Of a stretch of 64,000 nt of DNA, positions 15,926-24,420 are shown in pieces. The DNA is taken from positions 248,001 to 312,000 of the forward strand of contig CAVQVG010000004.1 in NCBI GenBank assembly GCA_963717125.1, in the 5' to 3' direction. A model generated the notes under the pieces. That model was not told the origin of the DNA. It was given only the letters and a program-made list of their open reading frames with translations, and made no database searches. The translations under genes were made by a program, and so were the position numbers. How positions within the stretch are numbered: the stretch's first letter is position 1; every line of letters begins with the position of its first letter. The stretch is from RYN-230 sp963717125. GTDB taxonomy: Bacteria; Actinomycetota; Actinomycetes; Streptosporangiales; Streptosporangiaceae.

Positions 15926-16900
15926 ATGACGCGACTTCTCCCGGCGTCGGCGACGGACCTACTAGCTCTCCAGGACGGGGTACTGACCCGGGCGCAGGCA
16001 CTCGATGTTGGGGTAACAGATAAGTACATCGTGGCCGCCGTGCGCAGCGGCCGGTGGCAGCGACTGCACACGGGGGTGTACGCGACCTTCAGCGGTCAGC
16101 CTGGCCGGACGTCGTTACTGTGGGCGGCCTTGCTGCGCGCGGGGCCGCCGTCGGCGCTGAGCCATCACACCGCCGCCGAGTTAGACGGCCTGGTGTCCGA
16201 CCAGGCCCGGTTAATCCACGTGATGGTGCCCAGGGGGCACCAGATCACCTCGCTGACTGGCGTTGTCCTGCACTACAGCGGACGGCTGGCCGACGCGCGC
16301 CATCCGGTCCGCACCCCACCCCGGACCCGGATCGAGGAGACCGTGCTGGATCTGGCGGGAGCGGCGGGCAGTCTGGACGACGCGCTGGGGTGGGTGTTAC
16401 GCGCCTGCGGCAGCCGGCGGACTACGCCGGACCGGTTAGCCGCCGCGATGGCGCTGCGGACCCGCATACGGTGGCGGACCGAACTGGCGGCTGCGCTCGG
16501 GCTGGCGGCCGAGGGGGTGCACTCGCTGCTGGAGTTCCGGTACGTGCACCGGGTGGAGCGGCCGCACGGGCTGCCCGTGGGTTGCCGGCAGTACTCCGTC
16601 ATCCGGTTGGGCCAGCGGCAGTACCAGGACGTGACCTACCGGGAGTATGGGGTCGTGGTCGAGCTGGATGGGCAGGCCGCGCATCCGGCGGAGTCCCGCC
16701 GCCGCGACGTGCTCCGGGACAATGCGAACCACGCTGTGGGGCAGGCCACGCTCAGGTATGACTGGGCCGACGTGACCGGGCGGCCGTGTTTCGTTGCGGG
16801 CCAGGTGGCGGGGGCGCTGGCCGCGCGGGGCTGGACCGGGGCACTGCGCCGCTGCGGCCGTAGCTGTGGGCTCACCGGGACTGGCCGGCCCGGCACGTGA
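15926..16900 (+). CDS. AbiEi-like N-terminal domain with DUF559/Vsr-like C-terminus
   Basis: 324 residues. The N-terminal half (LLALQDGVLTRAQALDVGV ... GRWQRLHTGVYATF) resembles the winged-helix domain found in AbiEi-type antitoxins and many actinobacterial proteins of this size. The C-terminal part (VTYREYGVVVELDGQAAHP, then RRRDVLRDNANHAVGQ) matches the DUF559/very-short-patch-repair endonuclease-like fold, with a D-x(n)-E-x-D arrangement. No partner toxin is adjacent, so a role as an AbiE antitoxin is doubtful. Such genes occur in multiple copies in actinobacteria with no proven function. Start ATG follows GGTTGGTC, a weak ribosome-binding site. Confidence 0.75.
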   Translation: MTRLLPASATDLLALQDGVLTRAQALDVGVTDKYIVAAVRSGRWQRLHTGVYATFSGQPGRTSLLWAALLRAGPPSALSHHTAAELDGLVSDQARLIHVMVPRGHQITSLTGVVLHYSGRLADARHPVRTPPRTRIEETVLDLAGAAGSLDDALGWVLRACGSRRTTPDRLAAAMALRTRIRWRTELAAALGLAAEGVHSLLEFRYVHRVERPHGLPVGCRQYSVIRLGQRQYQDVTYREYGVVVELDGQAAHPAESRRRDVLRDNANHAVGQATLRYDWADVTGRPCFVAGQVAGALAARGWTGALRRCGRSCGLTGTGRPGT

Positions 16901-16912
16901 CAGGCTGGGCGG

Positions 16913-17263
16913 GTGATCGTCGGCATCGGGGTGGACATGGTGGAAACCAGCCGGTTGTGGGCGGCGTTGCAGCGAACCCCGGCCCTGGCCGCGCGGCTGT
17001 TCGCGGAGAGCGAACGCGGCGCACGGGCCGAGTCGCTGGCCGCGAGTTTCGCGGCCAAGGAGGCGGTGGCCAAGGCGCTCGGCGCCCCGCCCGGGCTGCG
17101 CTGGACCGATGTGATCGTGGATCGGGACCCCGCTGGCCGCCCGATGGTGCTGGTCAGCGGCACGGTAGCGGCCGCGGCCAGGCAGCGCGGGGTGCGCTGC
17201 TGGCATCTGTCGCTGAGCCATGACGCCGGGCTGAGCATCGCGATGGTGGTGGCCGAAGGATGA
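16913..17263 (+). CDS. acpS: Holo-[acyl-carrier-protein] synthase
   Basis: 116 residues. The GTG-started N-terminus VIVGIGVDMVETSR holds the Mg-binding Asp8, and AASFAAKEAVAKALG contains the catalytic Glu/Lys pair of the AcpS family; LSLSHDAGLSIAMV is the conserved C-terminus. It transfers 4'-phosphopantetheine from CoA to the acyl carrier protein. Its stop overlaps the ATG of nnr by four bases (ATGA), so the two are translationally coupled, the usual actinobacterial arrangement. Confidence 0.93.
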   Translation: MIVGIGVDMVETSRLWAALQRTPALAARLFAESERGARAESLAASFAAKEAVAKALGAPPGLRWTDVIVDRDPAGRPMVLVSGTVAAAARQRGVRCWHLSLSHDAGLSIAMVVAEG

Positions 17264-18834
17264 GATACGCGCACGAGGTAGCCAAGGTCCGCGCGGCGGA
17301 GCAGAGCCTGATGGCGCAGTTGCCGCCCGGCACGCTGATGCAGCGGGCCGCGGCCGGCCTGGCGTCGGTGTGCGCGGGGCTGACCGGCGGCGGGGTGCCG
17401 GGGTCCCGTGTGGTGGTGCTGACAGGCAGCGGCGACAACGGCGGTGACGCGCTCTACGCGGGGACCCGGCTGGCCCGCCGGGGTGCTTCGGTGCTCGCGG
17501 TCAAGGCCGCCGCCAAGATCCACGAGGAGGGCGCCGCGGCACTCCGGGCGGCCGGCGGCCGGGTGGCCGGGGCGGACGACCCCGGGGTGCCGGCCGCGAT
17601 CGGCGCGGCCGACCTGATCCTGGACGGCCTGCTGGGCATCGGCGGCCGGGGCGGGCTGCGCGAGCCGTCGGCGTCCCTGGCCGGGCTGGCCGCCGAGTCC
17701 CCGGCCGTGGTGGTGGCCGTGGACCTGCCCAGCGGGGTGGACGCGGACACCGGAGTCGTCGCCGGGGCGGCCGTCCAGGCCGACGTGACGGTGGCGTTCG
17801 GCACGGTCAAGCCCGGGCTGCTGGTGGATCCCGGGGCGGCGCACGCCGGGGTGGTGGAACTCATCGACATCGGCCTCGGGCCGTTCCTCGGCCCGCCGGA
17901 CCTCATTGCGTTGCAGGCCACGGACGTCGGCGCGGCGCTGCCCCGGCCGCCGGCCGACTCGGACAAGTACCGCCGCGGGGTGGTCGGCATCGTGGCCGGC
18001 AGCCAGCGGTACACCGGGGCGGCGGCGCTGGCGGTGGGCGGCGCGCTGCGCGGCGGCGCGGGGATGGTCCGGCTGGTGTCGGCCGAGCACGCGGTGGCCG
18101 TGGTGCGGGTGCTCTGGCCGGAGACGGTGATCACGGTGACCGGGCCGGACCGGCCGGCCAGCCAGGACATCGCGGCCGCCGGGCGGGTCCAGGCCTGGGT
18201 GGCCGGGCCGGGTATGGGCACCGACGACGACGCCCGGGCGCGGCTGGCCGCGGTGCTGGCCAGCGATGTGCCGGTGCTGGTGGACGCGGACGGGCTGACC
18301 CTGGTCGCGGCCGACCGGGGGCTGCTGGACCGGGCCGCGCCGACGCTGCTCACCCCGCACGCCGGGGAACTGGGCCGGCTGCTCGGGGTGGACCCGGCCG
18401 ACATCGAGGCCCGCCGCCTGGAGCACGCGCGGCGGGCCGCGGCCGAGCTGGGCGCCACGGTGCTGCTGAAGGGATCCACCACGGTGATCGCGGCGCCCGA
18501 TGGGGGCCCGGTCTGGGCCAACCTCACCGGGACCTCGTGGCTGGCCACGGCCGGGACCGGGGACGTGCTGTCCGGGCTGGCCGGCGCCCTGCTGGCGCAG
18601 GGCCTGGAGGCCGGCCAGGCTGCGGCGGCCGCCGCCTATCTGCACGGCCTGGCCGCCCGGCTGGCCGCGGCCGGCGCCGGGGAACGGCCCGGCGCGGCCG
18701 TGCGGTCCCGGGCGGCCCGGGACCTGGCGGCCGGACTCGCGGTAGCCGGACCCGCCGAAGCGCCGATCGCGGCGGCGGATGTGATCGGCGCGCTGCCGGA
18801 CGCGATCCGTTCAGTCCGGGAGCAGGCGGTCTGA
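17260..18834 (+). CDS. nnr: Bifunctional NAD(P)HX epimerase / ADP-dependent dehydratase
   Basis: 524 residues with two domains. The N-terminal YjeF-N epimerase (residues 1-215) has LTGSGDNGGDALYAGTRLA; the C-terminal NnrD dehydratase (about 230-510) has LLTPHAGELGRLLG and the ATP/ADP-binding GTGDVLSGLAGAL. Together they repair hydrated NADH/NADPH. Length and domain order fit the fused bacterial form. Overlaps acpS by four bases; alr follows after a GC-rich repeat tract. Confidence 0.93.
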   Translation: MRYAHEVAKVRAAEQSLMAQLPPGTLMQRAAAGLASVCAGLTGGGVPGSRVVVLTGSGDNGGDALYAGTRLARRGASVLAVKAAAKIHEEGAAALRAAGGRVAGADDPGVPAAIGAADLILDGLLGIGGRGGLREPSASLAGLAAESPAVVVAVDLPSGVDADTGVVAGAAVQADVTVAFGTVKPGLLVDPGAAHAGVVELIDIGLGPFLGPPDLIALQATDVGAALPRPPADSDKYRRGVVGIVAGSQRYTGAAALAVGGALRGGAGMVRLVSAEHAVAVVRVLWPETVITVTGPDRPASQDIAAAGRVQAWVAGPGMGTDDDARARLAAVLASDVPVLVDADGLTLVAADRGLLDRAAPTLLTPHAGELGRLLGVDPADIEARRLEHARRAAAELGATVLLKGSTTVIAAPDGGPVWANLTGTSWLATAGTGDVLSGLAGALLAQGLEAGQAAAAAAYLHGLAARLAAAGAGERPGAAVRSRAARDLAAGLAVAGPAEAPIAAADVIGALPDAIRSVREQAV

Positions 18835-18947
18835 CCGGCTCCGGCTCCGGCCCGGCACGGCGGGGCCCGGCAGCGGCTGCGACACCGGCAGGCAGCGGCG
18901 GCGGCACCGGCTCCGGCCGGGCCCGGGCACCGGCAGGCCCCGGCGGC

Positions 18948-19016
18948 GGCACCGGCAGGGCCCCGGCCCCGGCACCGGCAGGGCCCCGGCCCCGGCACCG
19001 GCAGGGCCCCGGCCCC
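18948..19016 (+). repeat. Three perfect 23-bp GC-only tandem repeats
   Basis: GGCACCGGCAGGGCCCCGGC plus CCC is repeated exactly three times, flanked on both sides (18840-19070) by degenerate copies. The gap between nnr and alr is therefore almost pure G+C. It has no plausible reading frame of its own, could form extensive hairpins (CAGGGCCCCGG/CCCTGCC), and may act as a transcript end for nnr. Confidence 0.8.
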
Positions 19017-19087
19017 GGCCCTGCCAGGGCCCCGGCAGGGCCCTGGCAGGGCCCAGCGGCGGCACCAGGCTGGCAAACTGGGGCGTC

Positions 19088-20254
19088 ATGGACGGTCCCG
19101 CGGAAGTGGTCGTTGACCTGGGCGCTATCTCCGGCAATGTGGCGGCCCTGCGCCGCCGGATCACCGGGCCGCAGCTGATGGCCGTGGTCAAGGCCGATGG
19201 GTATGGGCACGGTATGCTCCCGGCGGCCCGGGCGGCGCTGGCCGGCGGCGCGCAGTGGCTGGGCGTGGTGCACGTGGCCGAGGCCCTGGCGCTCCGCCAG
19301 GACGGCATCACCAGCCGGGTGCTGGCGCTGACCGGCGTGCCCGGTGCGGCGCACGAAGCTGCGGTCCGGGCCGACATCGACCTGGCCGCGGATTCGGTGC
19401 CGTTGCTCACCGAGATCGCGGCGGCCGCCGCGGCGGCGGGACGGCCAGCCCGGGTGCACCTCAAGGCCGACACCGGGATGGCCCGGGGTGGCGCGACGCC
19501 GGCCGACTGGCCCGCGCTGGTGGCCGCCGCGCTGGCCGCGCGGGCCGCCGGGACCGTCACGATCGCTGGGATATGGTCCCATCTGGCCTGCGCGGACATC
19601 CCCGGCCATCCGTCGATCGCGGCCCAGCTCGCCCGGTTCACCGAGGCCGTCGAGGTGGCCGAGGCGGCGGGCGCCCAGCCCGAGGTGCGCCACCTGGCCA
19701 ACACGGCGGCCGCACTGACCCGGCCGGAAACCTGGTTCGACCTCGTCCGGCCCGGTGGCGCAGTGTACGGGCTGGCCACGCTGCCCGGCGGCGCGCCGGG
19801 CTGGCTGCGGCCGGCCATGACGGTGCGGACCCGGCTGGTGCTGGCCAAGCGCGTCCCGGCCGACACCCCGGTGTCCTACGGCCACCGCTACACCACTCAG
19901 GGCGAGAGCACCCTGGGGCTGATCCCGATCGGCTACGCGGAGGGGATCCCGCGGCAGGCGTCCGGGGTGGTCGAGGTCCAGGCGCGGGGCCGGCGCTGGC
20001 GCATCGCGGGCACCGTCTGCATGGACCTGTCGGTGCTCGACTTCGCGGCGGAACCCGCCGTGGCCGGGGACGAAGTGGTGCTGTTCGGGCCGGGCGACGC
20101 TGGCGAGCCCACCGCCCAGGAGTGGGCAGACGCGCTCGGCACCGTGTCCTACGAGATCGTCACCAACTTCGCCGGCCTGCTGCCCCGAACCTACTCTGGA
20201 GTAGCATACGACCAGGACCAGCAGGGTACGGCGGTGACCGGGCCGCGAGCCTGA
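19088..20254 (+). CDS. alr: Alanine racemase
   Basis: 388 residues, PLP-dependent, making D-Ala for peptidoglycan. The PLP lysine lies in VVKADGYGHGMLPAARAAL near residue 37; the C-terminal beta-domain supplies the second catalytic residue in SYGHRYTT, and GTVCMDLSVLD is conserved. The ATG start is reasonable, although no strong ribosome-binding site is visible after the GC repeat tract. Follows nnr in the acpS-nnr-alr order common in actinobacteria. Confidence 0.94.
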   Translation: MDGPAEVVVDLGAISGNVAALRRRITGPQLMAVVKADGYGHGMLPAARAALAGGAQWLGVVHVAEALALRQDGITSRVLALTGVPGAAHEAAVRADIDLAADSVPLLTEIAAAAAAAGRPARVHLKADTGMARGGATPADWPALVAAALAARAAGTVTIAGIWSHLACADIPGHPSIAAQLARFTEAVEVAEAAGAQPEVRHLANTAAALTRPETWFDLVRPGGAVYGLATLPGGAPGWLRPAMTVRTRLVLAKRVPADTPVSYGHRYTTQGESTLGLIPIGYAEGIPRQASGVVEVQARGRRWRIAGTVCMDLSVLDFAAEPAVAGDEVVLFGPGDAGEPTAQEWADALGTVSYEIVTNFAGLLPRTYSGVAYDQDQQGTAVTGPRA

Positions 20255-20305
20255 GGTCACCGGCGACGGCCGGATACGGGGCCTGGGTGCGCGGCAGGAG
20301 GTGCG

Positions 20306-21420
20306 ATGGCGACCTGGCGGCGGATCACCGGAGTGGCCGGGCTGGCCGCGGGGGCGGTAGCCGCGGGCGCCGGGGCGGTGGTGGCGGCCGAGCGGGTCGC
20401 CATCGGCCGGGCCCAGCTGCTCCGCGACAACTCGGTGCCGGAGAACTTCGGCGGCCTGCGCGGCCGCGCGCTGACCGTGCTGGCCGACGACGGCGTCCCG
20501 CTGCACGTGGAGATCGACGACCCGCCCGCCTCAAGCGCATCCAGCCACCCGGAGCTGGACCGCCCACCGGTCACCGTGGTGTTCTGCCACGGCTACACGC
20601 TGAACCAGGACTGCTGGCATTTCCAGCGCCGTGACCTGCGCGGTCAGCGGCTCGTCTTCTGGGACCAGCGGGACCACGGCCGGTCCGGCCGGTCGCCGGG
20701 GGGCGCCACGGCCAGCATCGACCAGCTGGGCGCCGACCTCGGCCGGGTGATCGCGGCGGTGGCGCCCGGGGACATGCCGGTGATCCTGGTCGGCCACTCG
20801 ATGGGCGGCATGACCATCATGGCGCTGGCTGGCCAGCAGCCGGAGCTGTTCGGCACCAAGGTCATCGGGGTGGGGCTCATCTCCACCACCGCCAGCGGCC
20901 TGGACCGGGGCAGCCCGTGGATGCCCGGCAGGCCCGGCCGGTGCTGCGGCGGGCGCTGCCACTGGTGCTGCGCGGCGCGGCGACCGGGTACCGGGCCGTG
21001 CTGGTCGAGCAGGGCCGCCGGGTGGCCAGCGACGTGTCGTTCCTGAGCACCCGGTTCATCGGCTTCGGCAACTCGCGGGTGAACCCGGCCACGGTCAACT
21101 TCCTGGAGCAGATGATCAGGGAAACGCCGATCGAGGTGATCGCGGCGTTCAGCCAGGCCCTCTACGCCTGCGACCTGCGCGGCACGCTGGCCACGCTGGG
21201 CACGGTTCCGGTGCTCGTGATGGCCGGCGAGAAGGACCGGCTGATCTCCTCGTCGCTGGGCGTGGAACTGGCGGCAGAGATCCCGGGCGCCGAACTCGTC
21301 CTGGTACCAGGGGCCGGGCACGCCCTTATCCTGGAGGACCCAGAGGTGGTCAACGAGGCGATCACCAGGCTGATCGCGCGGGCCCGGGACGGCCAGGGCG
21401 CGCGGGAGTGCTCCGCCTGA
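20306..21420 (+). CDS. Alpha/beta hydrolase, frame broken by a one-base deletion
   Basis: An N-terminal hydrophobic helix (AGLAAGAVAAGAGAVVAAE) suggests a membrane anchor or signal. The hydrolase fold follows, with oxyanion/strand motif VVFCHGYTLNQDCW, nucleophile elbow GHSMGG, then in the shifted frame the acid (GEKDRL) and the catalytic His (GAGHALILED). The frame is lost near 20929 (GGCAGG, where GGCCAGG would keep it); with one C restored the product is 371 residues. A hydrolase of this type commonly lies between alr and tsaE in actinobacteria. Substrate unknown. GCAGGAGG precedes the ATG. Confidence 0.88.
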
Positions 21421-21524
21421 CGGGGCGTGGCCCTGGACCCCGAGCAGAGAAGGCAGGTGCTGATCCGTGGCGGCGACGCACGGGCCGGCGGAAGTGAGCG
21501 AGACGGCCGCAGTGAGCGAGACGA

Positions 21525-21580
21525 CCGCCCCCCGCGAGACGGCGGCCCCCCGCGAGACGGCGGCCCCCCGCGAGACGGCG
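21525..21580 (+). repeat. Three 18-bp repeats upstream of tsaE
   Basis: CCCCGCGAGACGGCGGCC occurs three times in tandem. In the frame of the GTG at 21467 it encodes PRETAA repeats; in the next frame PPRDGG. The tract lies immediately before the recognisable start of TsaE and makes the true N-terminus hard to fix. Confidence 0.75.
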
Positions 21581-21605
21581 GCCAGGCCGGCCGGGTGGCC
21601 GCGTC

Positions 21606-22094
21606 GTGGTGCCCACCGCCGCGGACATGCACGAGTTGGGCCGGCGGCTGGCCGCTATGCTCCGGGCCGGTGACCTGGTGGTGCTCAGCGGCGCGCTCGG
21701 CGCCGGGAAGACCACGCTGGTCCAGGGCATCGGGGACGGCCTGGGCGTGCGCGGGCCGGTCACCTCGCCGACGTTCGTGATCGCCCGGGTGCACCCGGCG
21801 CTGGCCACCGGGCCGGGCCTGGTGCATGTGGACGCCTACCGGCTGGCCAGCGTGGCCGAAGTGGACGACCTGGACCTGGACGCCTCGCTGGAGGACTGCG
21901 TGACCGTGGTCGAGTGGGGCGAGGGGCTGGTCGAAGGGCTGGCCGCGGACCGGCTCGAGGTCAGCATCGAGCTGAGCCCGGCAGGCGCGGGCCGCGAATC
22001 GCGGACGGTTGGTATGACCGGTATTGGCCGCCGCTGGGAGTCCGCTGCGGAATCCGTGTGTTGTGGCCTACCCGTAACTCCCAAGGCCATATAG
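21606..22094 (+). CDS. tsaE: tRNA t6A37 biosynthesis ATPase TsaE
   Basis: The conserved protein starts around VVPTAADMHELGRRLA and has the P-loop SGALGAGKTTLVQG, switch-like TSPTFVIAR and the HVDAYRL and VEWGEG motifs. TsaE drives ATP-dependent turnover of the TsaBD complex making N6-threonylcarbamoyladenosine in ANN-decoding tRNAs. The GTG at 21606 gives a normal length, but a GTG at 21467 in another frame has a better ribosome-binding site (AGAAGGCAGG) and would add a Pro/Glu/Thr repeat region if one base is missing. tsaB and tsaD follow downstream. Confidence 0.9.
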   Translation: MVPTAADMHELGRRLAAMLRAGDLVVLSGALGAGKTTLVQGIGDGLGVRGPVTSPTFVIARVHPALATGPGLVHVDAYRLASVAEVDDLDLDASLEDCVTVVEWGEGLVEGLAADRLEVSIELSPAGAGRESRTVGMTGIGRRWESAAESVCCGLPVTPKAI

Positions 22095-22206
22095 TTTCGC
22101 TCGTCCCAGCATTGCTGAGGTCGGCTCGCCCGTCCCGGGCCGGTGTCCAGCGATGCGTCCCGCGTCGTTCTTGAACGGTCTGATCCCTTTTCCCCGGAGG
22201 CGCGCC

Positions 22207-23175
22207 GTGGCTCAGCAGGGGCCGCAACCCCCGCGCTCCAGCAGGCTGTCCGCACCACGTAACAGCCCGCGCTGGAATGAAGCCGACTACCCGGACGAGA
22301 ACGAGGAACCGCCACCCTGGGCGGGCCTCGCGATAGACCCGCGCTGGGCCGGCGGCCGGGAACGGAGCCGGCATGGCCGCCCAGCCCCGCCGGAAGCTAC
22401 CGAAGCGCCGGCCTACGACAGCCCGCCCCCGCTGGACGAGCCCGGCCAACCGCGGATCCCGCCGCGCGGTCGCCGCCAGGCGGCGGCCCGGGCCCGCCGG
22501 ACGCGCCGTTCGATGTACCTGTGGGGCAGTGTGCTGGTCGTGGCCGCGGTCGTCGGCGGCGGGCTGTACCTGCTGCTCAGCGGCGGTAATTCGCCGGGGA
22601 AGCAACCCGACGCGATCGTGACGTCGTTCCTGCCCGGGGAGTTCCAGGCCACGCCGAACGCCTGCACCGCGGTCAGCGCGGCCACGCTCAACCAGTACCT
22701 GCCGGGCAAGCGGGTGGTCGCCTCGCCCGCCTCGCTGGACGGCGGCGCGGCCAGCCTGTGCAGCTGGACCCTGGACGCGCGGCCGGTCTACCGGCTGCTG
22801 AACGTGCAGGCCCAGGCGTACTCGCCCAACGGGCTGGCCAGCGGGGACGGCAGCGCGACCAACGCGGCCGTCAACGGGTACGCGCAGGCGCTGCAGCAGA
22901 AGACCAACCCGGCGCAGAAGACCCACCTGCCCAAGGCCGTCATCACCCCGATCGGCGGGCTGGGCAGCAAGGCGTTCTCCGCGTTCCAGAAGATCCGGGC
23001 GGGCGGCATCACCACCGACCAGCTGACCGTGGTGGCCCGGGACCGCAACGTCCTGGTCACCGTGGTCTTCGAAGGCGACTCCGGCCGCGGCGGGTACACC
23101 GCGGTCCCCGTCAGCCAGCTGACGGCCGGGGCGGTGGCCGCGACGCGTGACGTGCTGTCCCAGCTGAAGAGCTGA
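22207..23175 (+). CDS. Membrane-anchored exported protein of unknown function
   Basis: 322 residues from the GTG start. A ~100-residue Pro/Arg-rich cytoplasmic region ends in a basic stretch (RRQAAARARRTRRSMY), followed by one transmembrane helix (LWGSVLVVAAVVGGGLYLLL) and a ~190-residue extracellular domain with two Cys (NACTAVSA, ASLCSWTL). The pattern recalls DUF3558-like actinobacterial surface proteins, but I cannot assign a family. The GTG is chosen because CCCGGAGG lies just before it. A TATAGT at 22090-22095 may be its -10. It separates tsaE from tsaB. Confidence 0.8.
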   Translation: MAQQGPQPPRSSRLSAPRNSPRWNEADYPDENEEPPPWAGLAIDPRWAGGRERSRHGRPAPPEATEAPAYDSPPPLDEPGQPRIPPRGRRQAAARARRTRRSMYLWGSVLVVAAVVGGGLYLLLSGGNSPGKQPDAIVTSFLPGEFQATPNACTAVSAATLNQYLPGKRVVASPASLDGGAASLCSWTLDARPVYRLLNVQAQAYSPNGLASGDGSATNAAVNGYAQALQQKTNPAQKTHLPKAVITPIGGLGSKAFSAFQKIRAGGITTDQLTVVARDRNVLVTVVFEGDSGRGGYTAVPVSQLTAGAVAATRDVLSQLKS

Positions 23176-23230
23176 GCCGGCCGGGCGGGCTGGTCACATC
23201 AGCCCGCCCGGGTTACTAGGCTGTGCATCC

Positions 23231-23896
23231 GTGCTGCTGCTTGCGTTCGACACCGCGACGCCAGCCGTGACGGTGGCCCTGCATGACGGGACGCACGCGC
23301 TGGCCGAAGTCACCACCATCGATGCCCGCCGGCATGGCGAGCTGCTGGCGTCCTCCATCGAGCAGGTGCTGACCCGGTCCGGGGTGAGCAGGCTGGACAT
23401 CACCGCCGTCGCGGCCGGCACCGGGCCTGGCCCGTACACCGGGCTGCGCGCCGGGCTGGTCACCGCCCGGGTGCTGGGCAGCGCGCTGGGCGTCCCGGTG
23501 CACGGCATCTGCACGCTCGACGTGATCGCCGCCGACGCGGTGGCCGCGGCGGGCGGCCACGAGTTCGTGGTGGCCACCGACGCCCGGCGCCGTGAGGTCT
23601 ACTGGGCGCGCTACGACGCCACGGGGGTCCGGCTGACCGGGCCCGCGGTCGGCACGCCCGCCGCCGTGGCCGCGGAGATCCCGGCCGGCACACCGGTGGC
23701 CGGGGCCGGCGCGCTGCTCTACCCGGACGTGCTCGGCGGACCCGGTGAGCCGGGTTACCCGGCGGCGGCCACCCTGGCCCGGCTGGCCGCGCACCGGATC
23801 GCCGCGGGCCTGCCCGGGCTGGGCGCCGATCCGGTGTACCTGCGCCGCCCGGACGCGCGGGTGCCCGGCCCGCCCAAGCGGGTGACGGTGCCGTGA
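23231..23896 (+). CDS. tsaB: tRNA t6A37 biosynthesis protein TsaB
   Basis: 221 residues with the ASKHA-fold N-terminus LLLAFDTATPAVTVALHD and the GTGPGPYTGLRAGL motif that defines TsaB. It is a structural, non-catalytic partner of TsaD. The GTG start is four bases from a second possible in-frame position, but no better start exists. Its stop overlaps the GTG of rimI by four bases, giving the tsaB-rimI-tsaD order usual in actinobacteria. Confidence 0.93.
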   Translation: MLLLAFDTATPAVTVALHDGTHALAEVTTIDARRHGELLASSIEQVLTRSGVSRLDITAVAAGTGPGPYTGLRAGLVTARVLGSALGVPVHGICTLDVIAADAVAAAGGHEFVVATDARRREVYWARYDATGVRLTGPAVGTPAAVAAEIPAGTPVAGAGALLYPDVLGGPGEPGYPAAATLARLAAHRIAAGLPGLGADPVYLRRPDARVPGPPKRVTVP

Positions 23897-24420
23897 CCGG
23901 TGGCGTCGCGCTCCGCGAGATGACCGGCGCCGACCTGCCCGCCGTGCTGGAACTGGAGCACGCCCTGTTCGGCGACGAGGCCTGGACCGAGGGGATGCTG
24001 GCCAGCGAGCTGGCCGGGATGGCCAGCGGGCGGTACTACCTGGTCGCCGAGGACGCCGGCGGGCTGGTCGGCTACGCCGGCCTGCTGACTCCCGGCGGCG
24101 GCCAGGCCGACGTGCTCACGCTGGCCGTGGCCGAGGCGCGCTGGGGCCAGGGCCTCGGCGCGGCGCTGCTGGACGCGCTGCTCGAGGAGGCCGGCCGGCG
24201 CGGATGCGGCGAGGTGTTCCTCGAGGTGCGGGTGGACAACCACCGGGCGCAGCGGCTGTATCAGCGGCGTGGCTTCGTGGAGATCGGCATCCGGCGCGGC
24301 TACTACCAGCCATCCGGCACCGATGCCCTGGTCATGCGGCTGAGCCTGGACCGGCTGGGGGCCCCCGGCCCAGCCCGCACCGAGCCGTCCCGGCGGCCCG
24401 CGGGGTGGGGGGCCCGGTGA
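23893..24420 (+). CDS. rimI: Ribosomal-protein-alanine N-acetyltransferase (RimI-type GNAT)
   Basis: 175 residues with the GNAT fold: acetyl-CoA pyrophosphate loop EARWGQGLGAALLDALL and the RLYQRRGFVEIGIRRGYY motif typical of RimI. It N-acetylates bS18 in Escherichia coli; in actinobacteria its main target is less certain. The last ~25 residues are a Pro/Arg tail outside the domain. GTG start overlaps the tsaB stop, and its own stop overlaps the tsaD GTG, so all three are coupled. Confidence 0.92.
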   Translation: MTGGVALREMTGADLPAVLELEHALFGDEAWTEGMLASELAGMASGRYYLVAEDAGGLVGYAGLLTPGGGQADVLTLAVAEARWGQGLGAALLDALLEEAGRRGCGEVFLEVRVDNHRAQRLYQRRGFVEIGIRRGYYQPSGTDALVMRLSLDRLGAPGPARTEPSRRPAGWGAR

